Shown: piece after piece, positions 1-9,822 of the stretch
How the letters are laid out: each line of letters begins with the position of its first letter
Position numbering within the stretch: the first letter of the stretch is position 1
Notes under the pieces: model-generated
Databases searched by the model: none
Told to the model about the DNA's origin: nothing
Seen by the model: the letters and a program-made list of their open reading frames with translations, nothing else
Translations under genes and position numbers: made by a program
Assembly (NCBI RefSeq): GCF_003171515.1
Contig: NC_089393.1
Span: 620,001 to 684,000, forward strand
Length of the DNA: 64,000 bases
DNA from: Pyrenophora tritici-repentis
Taxonomy: Eukaryota; Ascomycota; Dothideomycetes; Pleosporales; Pleosporaceae
Direction of reading: 5' to 3'

Positions 1-1
1 T

Positions 2-3000
2 GCATCAATACTTGACAGTATAAGTCCTGGAAGCACGCTCCTTATCCATTGCATGGAGCATGATCTTGCATTGACTGCTGCTCTCAAAAGGCAGGCTATC
101 GTGAAGTTCGTAATGGTGCACTCTTCTTGCATGGAGACAACAACCCCCGACCTTGATCCATCTTGGCTTGCATTTAGTCCGTATGCGTCGAGCCAGACCA
201 TGCGATGCAATCTTGCTTCTCTCAAGATCACACACTTCTTGGATTGGACAGGGGGAGCTGGAAATATCGGTTTCAAGATTTCCCAAGCCTTGGGACCTGC
301 ATGCAAGCACATGGACTTGCGGGACTTTGCTAGGCTTCAAGCTTCGCACACAAGCTGTATGGATGAAGCCCACGCATTGAACATACAAGAGTCTGTGGTG
401 ACCGCGTACGCACGCGCTTGTGCAGCGTCAAAATCAAGGGAAATACTCTCACGAGACCTTATCCTTGACCTCCACCACATTGGAGAACGACATGGTAGCT
501 ACAATGCTACGGCCGTGATTAGCTGGCCTACCAAAGGAGATGTTATTGCAGAGGTTCGGCCGCTGAAAGCTTCTAACATCTTCTCAGATGACAAATCCTA
601 CATTCTCTTTGGCCTCACAGGGCAGATTGGACAGTCGCTTTGCGAATGGATGGTGTCAAACGGAGCCGGCACTGTCATCTTGACAAGTCGAAATCCCAAG
701 GTTGATCAGAAATGGCTTCACTCTTTTGAATCAAGCCCAGGAACAGTCAAGGTCATGGCTGTCGACATCACCAACCAGGGAGCTTTGGAAAGTCTGATCA
801 AAGATATCAAGTTATCTAATCTTCCCATCGGTGGCATCGTTAATGGAGCCAACGTTCTTAGCGATGCTCCGTTCGACAAAATGTCTGCAGAGCTGATGAA
901 CCGCGCTCTTGGTCCCAAGATCACTGGCTCTTACAATCTCGACCAAGTCTTCTACAACGATGATCTCGAATTTTTCATCTTATGCTCGTCCATATCATGT
1001 GTTATCGGTACCGCCGGACAATCCAACTACGTCGCTGCCAATGGTTATATGAATGGACTTGCCAGACAAAGGCGAAGTCGTGGTCTAGCTGCTTCTGCTC
1101 TAGATCTAGGCTTGGTTCTAGGCATTGGTGTGGCGGAGGTAGCGGGGCAGTCAGTCATTGACTCGCTGCAGAAATACGGAATTACACCTCTTTCCGAACT
1201 AGACATTCGCTCGGCTTTTATGGAAAGCATTTACTCCGGCCATTTGACCAACAAGCAACGAACCACTACCGGTTATTCCACTGCAGTCATGACAAGTGGC
1301 CTCAGGACTATCACAACTGAAGAGCGTAGTATCGTATGGTACAACAATCCCATATTCTCACATTTGGTTGTGAGATCCGGAGCAGACGATGCCGGGGACC
1401 CTTCCCGAGGCAAAGGCGCAAATCTACCTGCAAAAGAGCAGATTGCTGCTGCGGAAACTATGATCGAAGCACTTGCAGTGTTGAAGGAGTGCACCGCTAG
1501 TAAACTGCGAGTCCTTCTAGGCAGTGGAGACGACGAATTTCCGCCAGACGCTCCTCTGGTAGAGATGGGCATCGACTCCCTAGTTGCTGTTGAGGTACGT
1601 TCGTGGTTCTTGAAGTCACTTCAGATCGACATCCCGGTTTTGAAGATCCTTGACGGGTCTTCCTTGGACACTGTTTGTGAGATGGCTATCAAACGATTGC
1701 CAAAGGACCTTCTCGCCCAGATTGGCAAAGGGAGCGATAGCGATGCGTCCTCGGAAAATTCTCAGGTATCTTCAGATGCTGCTTCTACCTCGACGACTGT
1801 GTCCAGTGCTCAACTCAGCTCCGCAGGTGGTGTTACTGAGCGTGAGAATATCTCGGCAATAGAAACACCAGCTACTGGAGTTACTAGACCAACATCTACA
1901 GTATCCCTTGCAGGTCTCGCTCGGAGCAAGTTTGCTTCTAATAGCTCTATCGTCAAACGCCACCCAATATCCATTGGCCAATCTCGATTCTGGTTTCTAC
2001 GGCTCCTGGTTGAAGATCCAACGGCTTTCAATGTCACCTTAAAGTTCCGCATGCACGGCCACGTTCGTGTTGGTGACCTGGAAAGAGCTATCAATGCCGT
2101 GACCGCCCGGCACGAGGCTTTACGAACATGCTTCACCGAGGACTCAGATGAAGCTGATCAAGCTTGGCAGAACGTCCTCAGCCGCTCATCAGTCAATCTG
2201 GAGCGGAAATCGGTGGCATCCGAGGAGGACGTTGCCGCCGAATACGATCAACTACGAACGCACCAGTTCGATCTCGCCAGTGGGCCTTTGCTACGAATGA
2301 TACTGGTGACACTTTCTCCAACGTCGCACTTCTTGCTTGTAAACTACCACCATATAATCATGGATATGGCTAGTTTCCAAGTCCTCAGTGCGGAGATAGA
2401 CAAGGCGTACAACAGTCAGCCTCTGGGGCCAGTATCCCGCCAATACCCCGACTTTTCTGTAGAGCAGCGGCGCATGCTCGACGATGGAGAGATGGCAGAC
2501 GAAATTGAGTACTGGCGAGGAATCTTTCCAGCTGGCTCCCAGCCTCCGGTCCTACCATTGCTACCAATGGCCCGATCCAGCTCACGAACGGCAATGACCA
2601 ACTATGCGCTTCATCAAGTGAGCATATTGCTCGACGCAGATCTTGTAGCTCAAGTTAAGGCCGTGAGTCGAGCTCAGCGCTCGACGCCATTCCATTTCTA
2701 CCTGGCTGCATTCAAAGCCATGCTGTTTGCTTTCACCGATACCCAGGATTTGACCATTGGTATTGCTGATGCCAACCGCCAGGATAGCGATGTCATTGGC
2801 AGCATCGGATTCTTCTTGAACCTGCTGACGCTGAAATTCTCTCGCATGTCCAAGCAGACCTTTGCGGGTGCAATTGTAGAAGCACGCACCACAGCCTATG
2901 GAGCACTGGGTCATTCACGGTTGCCTTTTGATGTTCTGCTCAAGGAGCTCAACGTGCCACGTTCTTCGTCATACAATCCATTCTTTCAAGCTTTCTTTGA

Positions 3001-6000
3001 CTACCGACAACAAACCAGTGACAGGCAAACTTGGTGCAATTGCCGTTTTGATCTGGACCAGTTGCATCCAGGCAGAACCGGATATGATATTGCGCTCGAC
3101 GTGGCTGATCTTGGATCCAATGTGCATCTGACTTTCCGTGTCCAGAAAGGCCTTTACGACGAGACAGCGGCCAATCTACTACTCCAAACGTACGCGCATT
3201 TCGTCACCACTCTTTCCCAAGACGTATCGCTCGTATTGGACGAAATGCCACTATTCAGCGAACGGCAACTTGCACACGGAATTCAGATTGGTGTGGGTCC
3301 TGAGCTAGAGAAAAACTGGCCGGCAACGCTTCCACATCGTATCGATCAAATGGCCCAGCTGAACGGAACCAGCACCGCATTGGCGGATGGCTACGACAAG
3401 AAATACTCGTACTCGGACATGATCAAGCGAATTGAGGCCATCGCAGAGGCACTAGTCAATGCGGGAGTCCGCAATGGGAATCGAGTACTTGTTTTCCAGC
3501 AAGCCACGAGCGAATGGATCTGCTCTCTGCTAGCCATCATGAGGATCGGGGGCGTTTATGTTCCTCTTGACCTCAGGAATCCGATGGAACGTCTTGTAGC
3601 ACAAGCGAGCCATTGCGCTCCGGCTGCTGTCCTCGCTGACGACGATAACGTCAAAAATGCACCACAACTCGCCGTGCCTGTCATCCTGAATGTCTCTAAT
3701 ATTCCCGCATATCCGACAAACCCGGTTCCAAACGTCGCCGAATCTAATCAACCAGCGGCAATCCTGTACACCAGCGGCTCTACCGGAACACCCAAGGGTA
3801 TCGTGATTCAGCACTCGGGAATCTGTAACCAGATGGAAGGATACACCAAAACCTACCAACTAGGTGCTGAGCGAGTCTTGCAACAGAGTGCCTTCACATT
3901 TGACTTTTCCTTGGACCAGATTTTCACTGGCCTTGTGAACGGAGGGATGCTCTTTGTTGTTCCCTCAGACAAGCGCGGAGACCCACTGTCCATCACAGAG
4001 ATCATGTGGCGCCAATCCATCACCTACACCAAGGTCACACCTTCAGAATACTCAATGTGGATGCAATATGGTCATGATAACCTCGTTAAAGCAAGCGAGT
4101 GGCGCTTCGCTTTTGCAGGTGGCGAGCCCCTCACCAAGGCGATCTTGCGACAGTTCTCGTCCTTAGACCTGCCATATCTCCGTCTCAGCAACTCGTATGG
4201 ACCTGCAGAGACGTCTATTGCCTCACACAAAGGGTTCATCGACTATCGTCAAGAGAGTCTGCCATCACAACTGAGCGAAGAACGAACCATTGCCTGTGGG
4301 TTTTCATTGCCCAGTTATGCGACATATATATTGGACGAGAATCAAAACCCTCTGCCGGTCGGGATGCCCGGAGAGGTAGTTATTGGCGGTGCTGGTGTAT
4401 CTTTGGGCTATCTGACTGACCAAAAACTTACCGACCAAGTTTTCATGCCTAATCCATATGCAAATTCGTTCTTGACTGCCAATGGGTGGACGAAAATGCA
4501 CCGTACCGGTGACATTGGGCATTTGCAAGATGATGGGTCTCTGGTCTTCCGGAACCGTATGGCTGGCGACACACAGATCAAACTGCGGGGCCTCCGCATC
4601 AATTTGCAGGACATAGAACAGAACATGGTATCTACCGCTAGAGGCGCCTTGAAAGATACCATCGTTTCTCTTAGATCAGGCGACCCTGAGTATCTGGTTG
4701 CGCACGTCGTCTTCTCTCCCGACACCGGTGTGGAAGACCAAGCGCTCTTTCTGGAACAACTACTTAGCCGCTTGCCAATTCCTCCATACATGATGCCTGT
4801 TATGGCAGTCCCGCTTGAGAGGTTGCCTGTAACGAAGCATGCCAAGGTGGACCGGAAGGCGATTGCCAATCTCGAACTACCACAGCGCACCCCCCAGGCA
4901 GATGACAACGGCGACGAAACTTCGGAGATATCTCAGACAATGATACAGCTCGCATCAATCTGGGAAGACCTGCTGCCTCACGTCAAGAGCGTCGGCACGA
5001 GACTCACAGCCTCAACAGACTTTTTCCAGATCGGCGGAAACTCTCTCCTAGTGGTACGCCTGCAGTCTCGTATCCGCCAGGTTTTCAATGTTGCTGTGCG
5101 CCTCGTTGACTTCATCAACCTGAGCACGCTAAGTGAGATGGCACGGAAGATAGAGGAAAGCCCTGTCGTCGATCTCATCGATTGGGAAGCTGAAACTGCT
5201 CCACCGGCAGCCATAGGCACGTACGAGAGCACAAAGACCAAAGAAAAGTCGGGACTTACGACTGTGCTGATGACTGGCGCCACTGGAAATCTGGCCAAGC
5301 ACGTCCTTCGGGTTCTACTCTCAAATCCGACTGTGGAAAGAGTGCACTGCATAGCTGTGCGAAATAAGGATCGTCCCAGCGACATTCTCTCGCATGCAAA
5401 GGTTAAGGTCTCCGCGGGAGACTTGTCCCTCCCACTCCTTGGCTTGGAAGAGGGGGAGTTCACCTATTTGGCTCACCATGTCAATGTCATCCTACACCTA
5501 GGTGCCGTGCGATCATTCTGGGACAACTACAACATGTTACGGTCGACCAATGTTCATTCCACGAAGGAGCTAGTGAAGTTTGCCTCCGTCAGTCATATCC
5601 CGATTCACTTCGTATCCACATCAGCGGTCCTGTCTGATCCATTGGCCTCTCCATCTTCGGCCATGTCCTACTCTCCACCACCTGACGGCTCCGATGGTTA
5701 TGTGTCGAGCAAATGGGCATGTGAGCGGATTCTGGAGCGCTCTGCCGCAAGTCCCGAAGTTGCCGTTCCGTCATTCATCTACCGCCTTCTTCCCTCGTCG
5801 TCTACTGTGACACCAGCACAGAAGAACACTGCTCTGGACGAGTTTGAGCGCTGCATGAAACTGGCTGACGCAGTACCGGATACAACAGGCTGGCAAGGAA
5901 GAATGGATCTAATACGGGGCGAAGACATTGCGACGTGGCTGTGTGGTTCGATTGCAGCGTCTACATCTAGAGCAACGGAAACTCCAGCCAACGCAACGTT

Positions 6001-6220
6001 CCTTCATTACGAGTGTCCCATTACCATTTCGGTGGAGGACCTCGATGAACGCGCTGAACTGTTCAAAGCGGGTAAGCCACAGGAAGAAGCAACTATCTCG
6101 TCAATGCCGCTACTCAAGTGGATGGGGAAGATTAAGGCACTCGGATTTTCGTATATTCTGGCCTCCCAGGATGCAACGGTGCGTCGTGGTACGGGTGAGC
6201 TTGAGTCTACAAAAAGATGA
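2..6220 (+). CDS. PKS-NRPS hybrid synthetase, C-terminal half (KR-ACP-C-A-PCP-R), 5' partial
   Basis: The frame is open from base 2, so the gene starts upstream of the window; the KS, AT and DH part is not visible. With the Met at base 53 as residue 1: a ketoreductase with Rossmann motif GLTGQIGQS near 188 and a YVAAN active-site region near 325; an ACP with GIDSL near 507; a condensation domain with HHIIMD near 766 (the usual following Gly is Met); an adenylation domain with YTSGSTGTPKG near 1238, NSYGPAETS and HRTGDIG; a PCP with GGNSL near 1660; and a terminal reductase with TGATGNLAK near 1741 and an intact YxxxK (Y1883, K1887). No intron is seen in 6.2 kb. It should join a reduced polyketide to one amino acid and release the product through the R domain. 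The substrate is not predictable by eye. A 2OG oxygenase, an FAD monooxygenase and a P450 follow. Confidence 0.95.
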   Translation, partial: ASILDSISPGSTLLIHCMEHDLALTAALKRQAIVKFVMVHSSCMETTTPDLDPSWLAFSPYASSQTMRCNLASLKITHFLDWTGGAGNIGFKISQALGPACKHMDLRDFARLQASHTSCMDEAHALNIQESVVTAYARACAASKSREILSRDLILDLHHIGERHGSYNATAVISWPTKGDVIAEVRPLKASNIFSDDKSYILFGLTGQIGQSLCEWMVSNGAGTVILTSRNPKVDQKWLHSFESSPGTVKVMAVDITNQGALESLIKDIKLSNLPIGGIVNGANVLSDAPFDKMSAELMNRALGPKITGSYNLDQVFYNDDLEFFILCSSISCVIGTAGQSNYVAANGYMNGLARQRRSRGLAASALDLGLVLGIGVAEVAGQSVIDSLQKYGITPLSELDIRSAFMESIYSGHLTNKQRTTTGYSTAVMTSGLRTITTEERSIVWYNNPIFSHLVVRSGADDAGDPSRGKGANLPAKEQIAAAETMIEALAVLKECTASKLRVLLGSGDDEFPPDAPLVEMGIDSLVAVEVRSWFLKSLQIDIPVLKILDGSSLDTVCEMAIKRLPKDLLAQIGKGSDSDASSENSQVSSDAASTSTTVSSAQLSSAGGVTERENISAIETPATGVTRPTSTVSLAGLARSKFASNSSIVKRHPISIGQSRFWFLRLLVEDPTAFNVTLKFRMHGHVRVGDLERAINAVTARHEALRTCFTEDSDEADQAWQNVLSRSSVNLERKSVASEEDVAAEYDQLRTHQFDLASGPLLRMILVTLSPTSHFLLVNYHHIIMDMASFQVLSAEIDKAYNSQPLGPVSRQYPDFSVEQRRMLDDGEMADEIEYWRGIFPAGSQPPVLPLLPMARSSSRTAMTNYALHQVSILLDADLVAQVKAVSRAQRSTPFHFYLAAFKAMLFAFTDTQDLTIGIADANRQDSDVIGSIGFFLNLLTLKFSRMSKQTFAGAIVEARTTAYGALGHSRLPFDVLLKELNVPRSSSYNPFFQAFFDYRQQTSDRQTWCNCRFDLDQLHPGRTGYDIALDVADLGSNVHLTFRVQKGLYDETAANLLLQTYAHFVTTLSQDVSLVLDEMPLFSERQLAHGIQIGVGPELEKNWPATLPHRIDQMAQLNGTSTALADGYDKKYSYSDMIKRIEAIAEALVNAGVRNGNRVLVFQQATSEWICSLLAIMRIGGVYVPLDLRNPMERLVAQASHCAPAAVLADDDNVKNAPQLAVPVILNVSNIPAYPTNPVPNVAESNQPAAILYTSGSTGTPKGIVIQHSGICNQMEGYTKTYQLGAERVLQQSAFTFDFSLDQIFTGLVNGGMLFVVPSDKRGDPLSITEIMWRQSITYTKVTPSEYSMWMQYGHDNLVKASEWRFAFAGGEPLTKAILRQFSSLDLPYLRLSNSYGPAETSIASHKGFIDYRQESLPSQLSEERTIACGFSLPSYATYILDENQNPLPVGMPGEVVIGGAGVSLGYLTDQKLTDQVFMPNPYANSFLTANGWTKMHRTGDIGHLQDDGSLVFRNRMAGDTQIKLRGLRINLQDIEQNMVSTARGALKDTIVSLRSGDPEYLVAHVVFSPDTGVEDQALFLEQLLSRLPIPPYMMPVMAVPLERLPVTKHAKVDRKAIANLELPQRTPQADDNGDETSEISQTMIQLASIWEDLLPHVKSVGTRLTASTDFFQIGGNSLLVVRLQSRIRQVFNVAVRLVDFINLSTLSEMARKIEESPVVDLIDWEAETAPPAAIGTYESTKTKEKSGLTTVLMTGATGNLAKHVLRVLLSNPTVERVHCIAVRNKDRPSDILSHAKVKVSAGDLSLPLLGLEEGEFTYLAHHVNVILHLGAVRSFWDNYNMLRSTNVHSTKELVKFASVSHIPIHFVSTSAVLSDPLASPSSAMSYSPPPDGSDGYVSSKWACERILERSAASPEVAVPSFIYRLLPSSSTVTPAQKNTALDEFERCMKLADAVPDTTGWQGRMDLIRGEDIATWLCGSIAASTSRATETPANATFLHYECPITISVEDLDERAELFKAGKPQEEATISSMPLLKWMGKIKALGFSYILASQDATVRRGTGELESTKR

Positions 6221-6870
6221 TGTCCAGAAAACCAAATGAGGAAAGCTATATATTAATATTTTTGCGGGTTCATTTACGTTCAAGATCTCTAGAAATGATA
6301 TCACGAGTTCGAGTGAGGTTCAATGTTGTTTAGATTCCGTTCGATAGTGTAGCGGTGTGAGGAGAAGAGGACTGCGTTGCATTGTGTAGTTATGGAGGAA
6401 CTGCAGCTATATAGGTGTGTGTGATGAGAAAGTGTGGTAGCGATAGCCGTACCCAACTCTCACCCAAGTCGGTCTTGGCAAGGCCCAAACCGTTACAGAT
6501 AGACCTTTTGGAACACAAGACAACAAACACCATTGGCTTTATAATCGTTTTTGGACTTGTTACTCTAGAGTTTGCGACACACGATTGGTCATACAAACCG
6601 TTCAGCAGTATATGCAGACTTCGCAAACTTGTTGGTTGGTGTCACGTGCTTGATGGGTTTCGTCGCATCTATGGCGGCAAGCGTAGAGGTGTCTGACCAC
6701 ATATCTTTGGCTATTTTTCTGATGGGGGCTGCACGTGCATACCAAATGCACACTGTCTAGAGATGGCTTATGGGTACTCAAGAAGTAGTGAGGTCAAACG
6801 CCATCACAAAACAATATATTTCCACTGACTCCAAAACACAGAATCACAGCTACATATACCATCATCACAC
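6221..6870. other. Convergent intergenic region
   Basis: These 650 bases separate the 3' ends of the PKS-NRPS and the 2OG oxygenase, which are transcribed towards each other. I see no convincing coding exon, only 3' UTR-like AT-rich stretches. Small open frames here lack codon structure. Confidence 0.5.
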
Positions 6871-7903
6871 TCACGCCGCCGCACCAATCTCGGCCAACAA
6901 CTCATCCGAGAAAGAGTACTGCCCACCAAGCCTCTTCGCAAGCAACATACCCACCGTCTCCCTGTCTTTATCCAGCGGATTCAGCGGATTCGTCGCCCTA
7001 ACATCACCATGCCAAAACGTCGCACAAGACATCCTTTCCCCATTCTCCACCTTGTTGATAACCCGATGCTTTGCACTCTTATATACACCATCAGACCACC
7101 TCTGAATCATATCCCCGCAGTTGATAACATACACATCCTCCAGCGCCGGCACCTCAATCCACGCTTGGCGATCTTCAACCCACACCTCCAAGCCATCCTT
7201 GCCCGGCTGCTGGAACAGAATTGTCACACCTCCAAAATCCGTGTGCGCGCCGATACCGTACTGGCCCGCTTGTACTGTTGTGGCGGGCGGGTAGCGGATC
7301 ATTTTCATGGGAACGATGGGGCGTTTAGAAAACTTCTCGACGGTCTCGGGGGGTTGCGATAGGCCTTCTAGCAGGATAGACCACAAGGTTTTGCCTAGTA
7401 CAGAGGTGAGGTCGTAGTATTGCGTAATTGGGTCGCTGAAGGAAGAGGCGGGGAGCGACGGCCAGATGTTGGGGCCGAAAATGCCAGCGAGTTCGATGTT
7501 GGGGTCGTCGCGGCCGACGAAGAAACACTGGTTATCACGGGGAAGTTAGTCTTAGACCTTGATTTGCTCAAGATGGTGGTAGCTGGATTACCTCTTTGGC
7601 ATCGGGTAGTGTGTCGCCTGGTCTATGCGACATACCGGATGCCTCGTAGCCTCTTCGACAGGGGTTATTGAGGAAGGACATCTTCATCTTCTCTTCGTAG
7701 GGTAGGTCGAAGACGTTGGTCATACATTTTACCAGGTCTTGCTGCAGACCCAAGGGGATGCCGTGGCCTTTGATTTGGAAGAAGCCATATTTTCTTGCTG
7801 CTTGGGATACTTCCTCAATGACACGCTGCTTGTCTTCAGGCGACTTTGGCGACACATAGCCGCTGATGTCGATCAGAGGGAGTTTGAGTTCTTCCGTTGC
7901 CAT
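6871..7903 (-). CDS. 2-oxoglutarate/Fe(II)-dependent oxygenase (isopenicillin-N-synthase-like)
   Basis: Two exons: 7903-7592 and 7527-6871, with a 64-nt GT-AG intron (7528-7591) in phase 0, giving 322 aa. The start at 7903 is chosen because MATEELKLPLIDISGY opens directly into the DIOX_N domain (LPLIDISGY and GFFQIKGHGI motifs). The C-terminal 2OG-FeII oxygenase domain shows the iron triad HTD (about H199 and D201) and a distal His in SAKHR (about H258). An Arg in ERMS (about R269) would bind 2-oxoglutarate. The length is typical for the family. Such enzymes hydroxylate, desaturate or ring-close small molecules. Its place beside the PKS-NRPS and its divergent promoter shared with the FAD monooxygenase point to a tailoring role, which is inferred. 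Confidence 0.92.
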
Positions 7904-8390
7904 GTTGTTCGATTTCACAAAATAATTGCACTGGAAATTAATGCGTACAGAAACCAGTACATAGGATCTGGCAGACTTGACATAGAGATAATATCGAATC
8001 TGATGTTGTGCACGTCTTACTATCGTGATGCTCGCATGTTTGTTAACACCGACACCGAGCCCCATCCTCTTTCGGCGCTCTAAGACAAAACAGGAAATCG
8101 GCGACTTTCATGCAACCAATGATAGTCAGATTACCGCAACACCATCTTCAGCTGAGATGGTCGGCACTTTATGACGTGGAGGTTCCCCAGTACACTAAGC
8201 TCGTTGATGAGATCCACGCGTAAATCATTCTTGGTATTTCGGCCAGGAACTCTTGGAACTGGCGTCGTAATCAGAAGCGTCATTGACTTTGGCGAAATAG
8301 GAAGTCGTAGATAAACTACTAAACACAGTCCGGGCGTAAAAAAAGCCACTCACATCTCTCTTTCTCCACTGCCCAATCTTATCATTTGCC
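7904..8390. promoter_or_regulatory. Bidirectional promoter between two tailoring genes
   Basis: These 487 bases lie between the starts of the 2OG oxygenase (left, minus) and the FAD monooxygenase (right, plus), so both are probably co-regulated from here. It holds an imperfect palindrome at 8141-8161 with 7-bp arms ACCATCT and AGATGGT around TCAGCTG, a candidate site for a dimeric pathway regulator. No regulator gene is visible in the window. Confidence 0.5.
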
Positions 8391-9732
8391 ATGCACGTAC
8401 TCATTGTTGGAGCTGGTGTGGGTGGGCTGAGTCTTGCGCAGGCTCTGCGTAAGCTGGACATTTCGTTCGAGATTTTTGAGCGGGACCCTAGTTCAGATGC
8501 TAGGTTTCAGGGATGGGCTATTGCCATGCATTCGTATGTGGAAGAAATGTTCCGCTGCTGAAACGAACAGACAGCTGACTGGGTGTAGTATCGTGGATGA
8601 CCTCATTTCCATCTTCCCGGATGATTTACCGGATCTCAAAGCTTCCACAAATCATCTGATTCCATTGGAGCTTCCAGCTCAGTTGAGTATGTACATGGCT
8701 GGAAGAGATGACCGATGGGGGTTTCAAGTAAGCAAAATGTCGGATTTTTCGGTCGTCAGGGACATACTGAGACGATGCTAGGACTCGCCTGACTTTCCGT
8801 TGATAAGAGCTGAGCGTCACCGCCTGCGAAACTGGCTGATGACCAACATCCCTGTTCAATGGGGCAAACGAGTCAAGGCCATTCAGCATGATGACAGAGG
8901 AGCCTCAGTGCAGTTCGAAGACGGCAGCTCAGCGCAGGGCGATTTGATTGTTGCCACAGACGGCATCAACAGCGTGGTGAGGGAGCAGCTCCTCCACAAG
9001 CCAGCGAATCAGCTACTCAATGTCGTGCCTCTCGCCACAATCGTCGGTCACCTCCAGCTTTCCGGTGAAGCGTTCAAGCATCAATTGACTCTTGGGCACA
9101 GTGGCTACATGCTCATCCGACCTGACCTGGGCTTCATTGGTTTCGGTGGACTACACTATGTCCACCCTGACGGCCTGTCCGCAAACTATTACTGGAACTT
9201 CCTGGAGACCGATCAAGACGTAGGCAAGCCTGATCACTGGCTCCAAAAAGCCACTCAGCAAGAAAAACTCGATCACGTGATCAAACGCGTCCAGAAGCTC
9301 GCACCCAAGTTCCGCGAGATCTTCGAAATGACCAAGCCTGAGCATATTCAAGGCGAGACGCGTGTATGGCGTGATCTGGAACTAGATCCTTCCATTGTGC
9401 CGGAATGCCGTGTCATTCTCGTGGGCGATGCAGCGCACGCTATGGTTCCGTTTCGTGGGGAAGGCGGTTATCATACCCTAGTAGATACACTTGTGTTGAG
9501 CAAAGTACTAGGTCAGATGGCACAAAGTGGCGATTATAAAGATATCGCGCGTGTCAGGAGCACCATGGGAGATTTCACTCGAGCGATGTTGAAACGTGCT
9601 GGGCAAGCAGTTCGCGATTCGCGTAATTTACATGCTGATGCACAGCGGTTTGGGCCTGATGGAAAGCCTTTGACATTGAAGATAGTGCCGTTGCCTGATA
9701 CAGAGATCAGATTGGGTACAAACGCTCCTTGA
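8391..9732 (+). CDS. FAD-dependent monooxygenase (group A, PHBH fold)
   Basis: Three exons: 8391-8533, 8589-8727 and 8782-9732, with GT-AG introns of 55 and 54 nt, giving 410 aa. The start at 8391 puts the FAD dinucleotide motif GAGVGG at residues 7-12. The middle shows ATDGINS, a DG-type motif, and the C-terminal part shows VGDAAHAM, which contacts the FAD ribityl chain. This set defines class A flavin monooxygenases of the salicylate hydroxylase type. It probably hydroxylates or epoxidises the cluster intermediate using NAD(P)H and oxygen. There is no membrane anchor. It shares a divergent promoter with the 2OG oxygenase. Confidence 0.93.
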
Positions 9733-9822
9733 GTGTAGATATAATGAGAGATGGCATTAGGCTCTATGTGATATTCGGAGGGATACCGTCTAGTGTCTTG
9801 TTTGTAACAGTACCTAGGTAGC

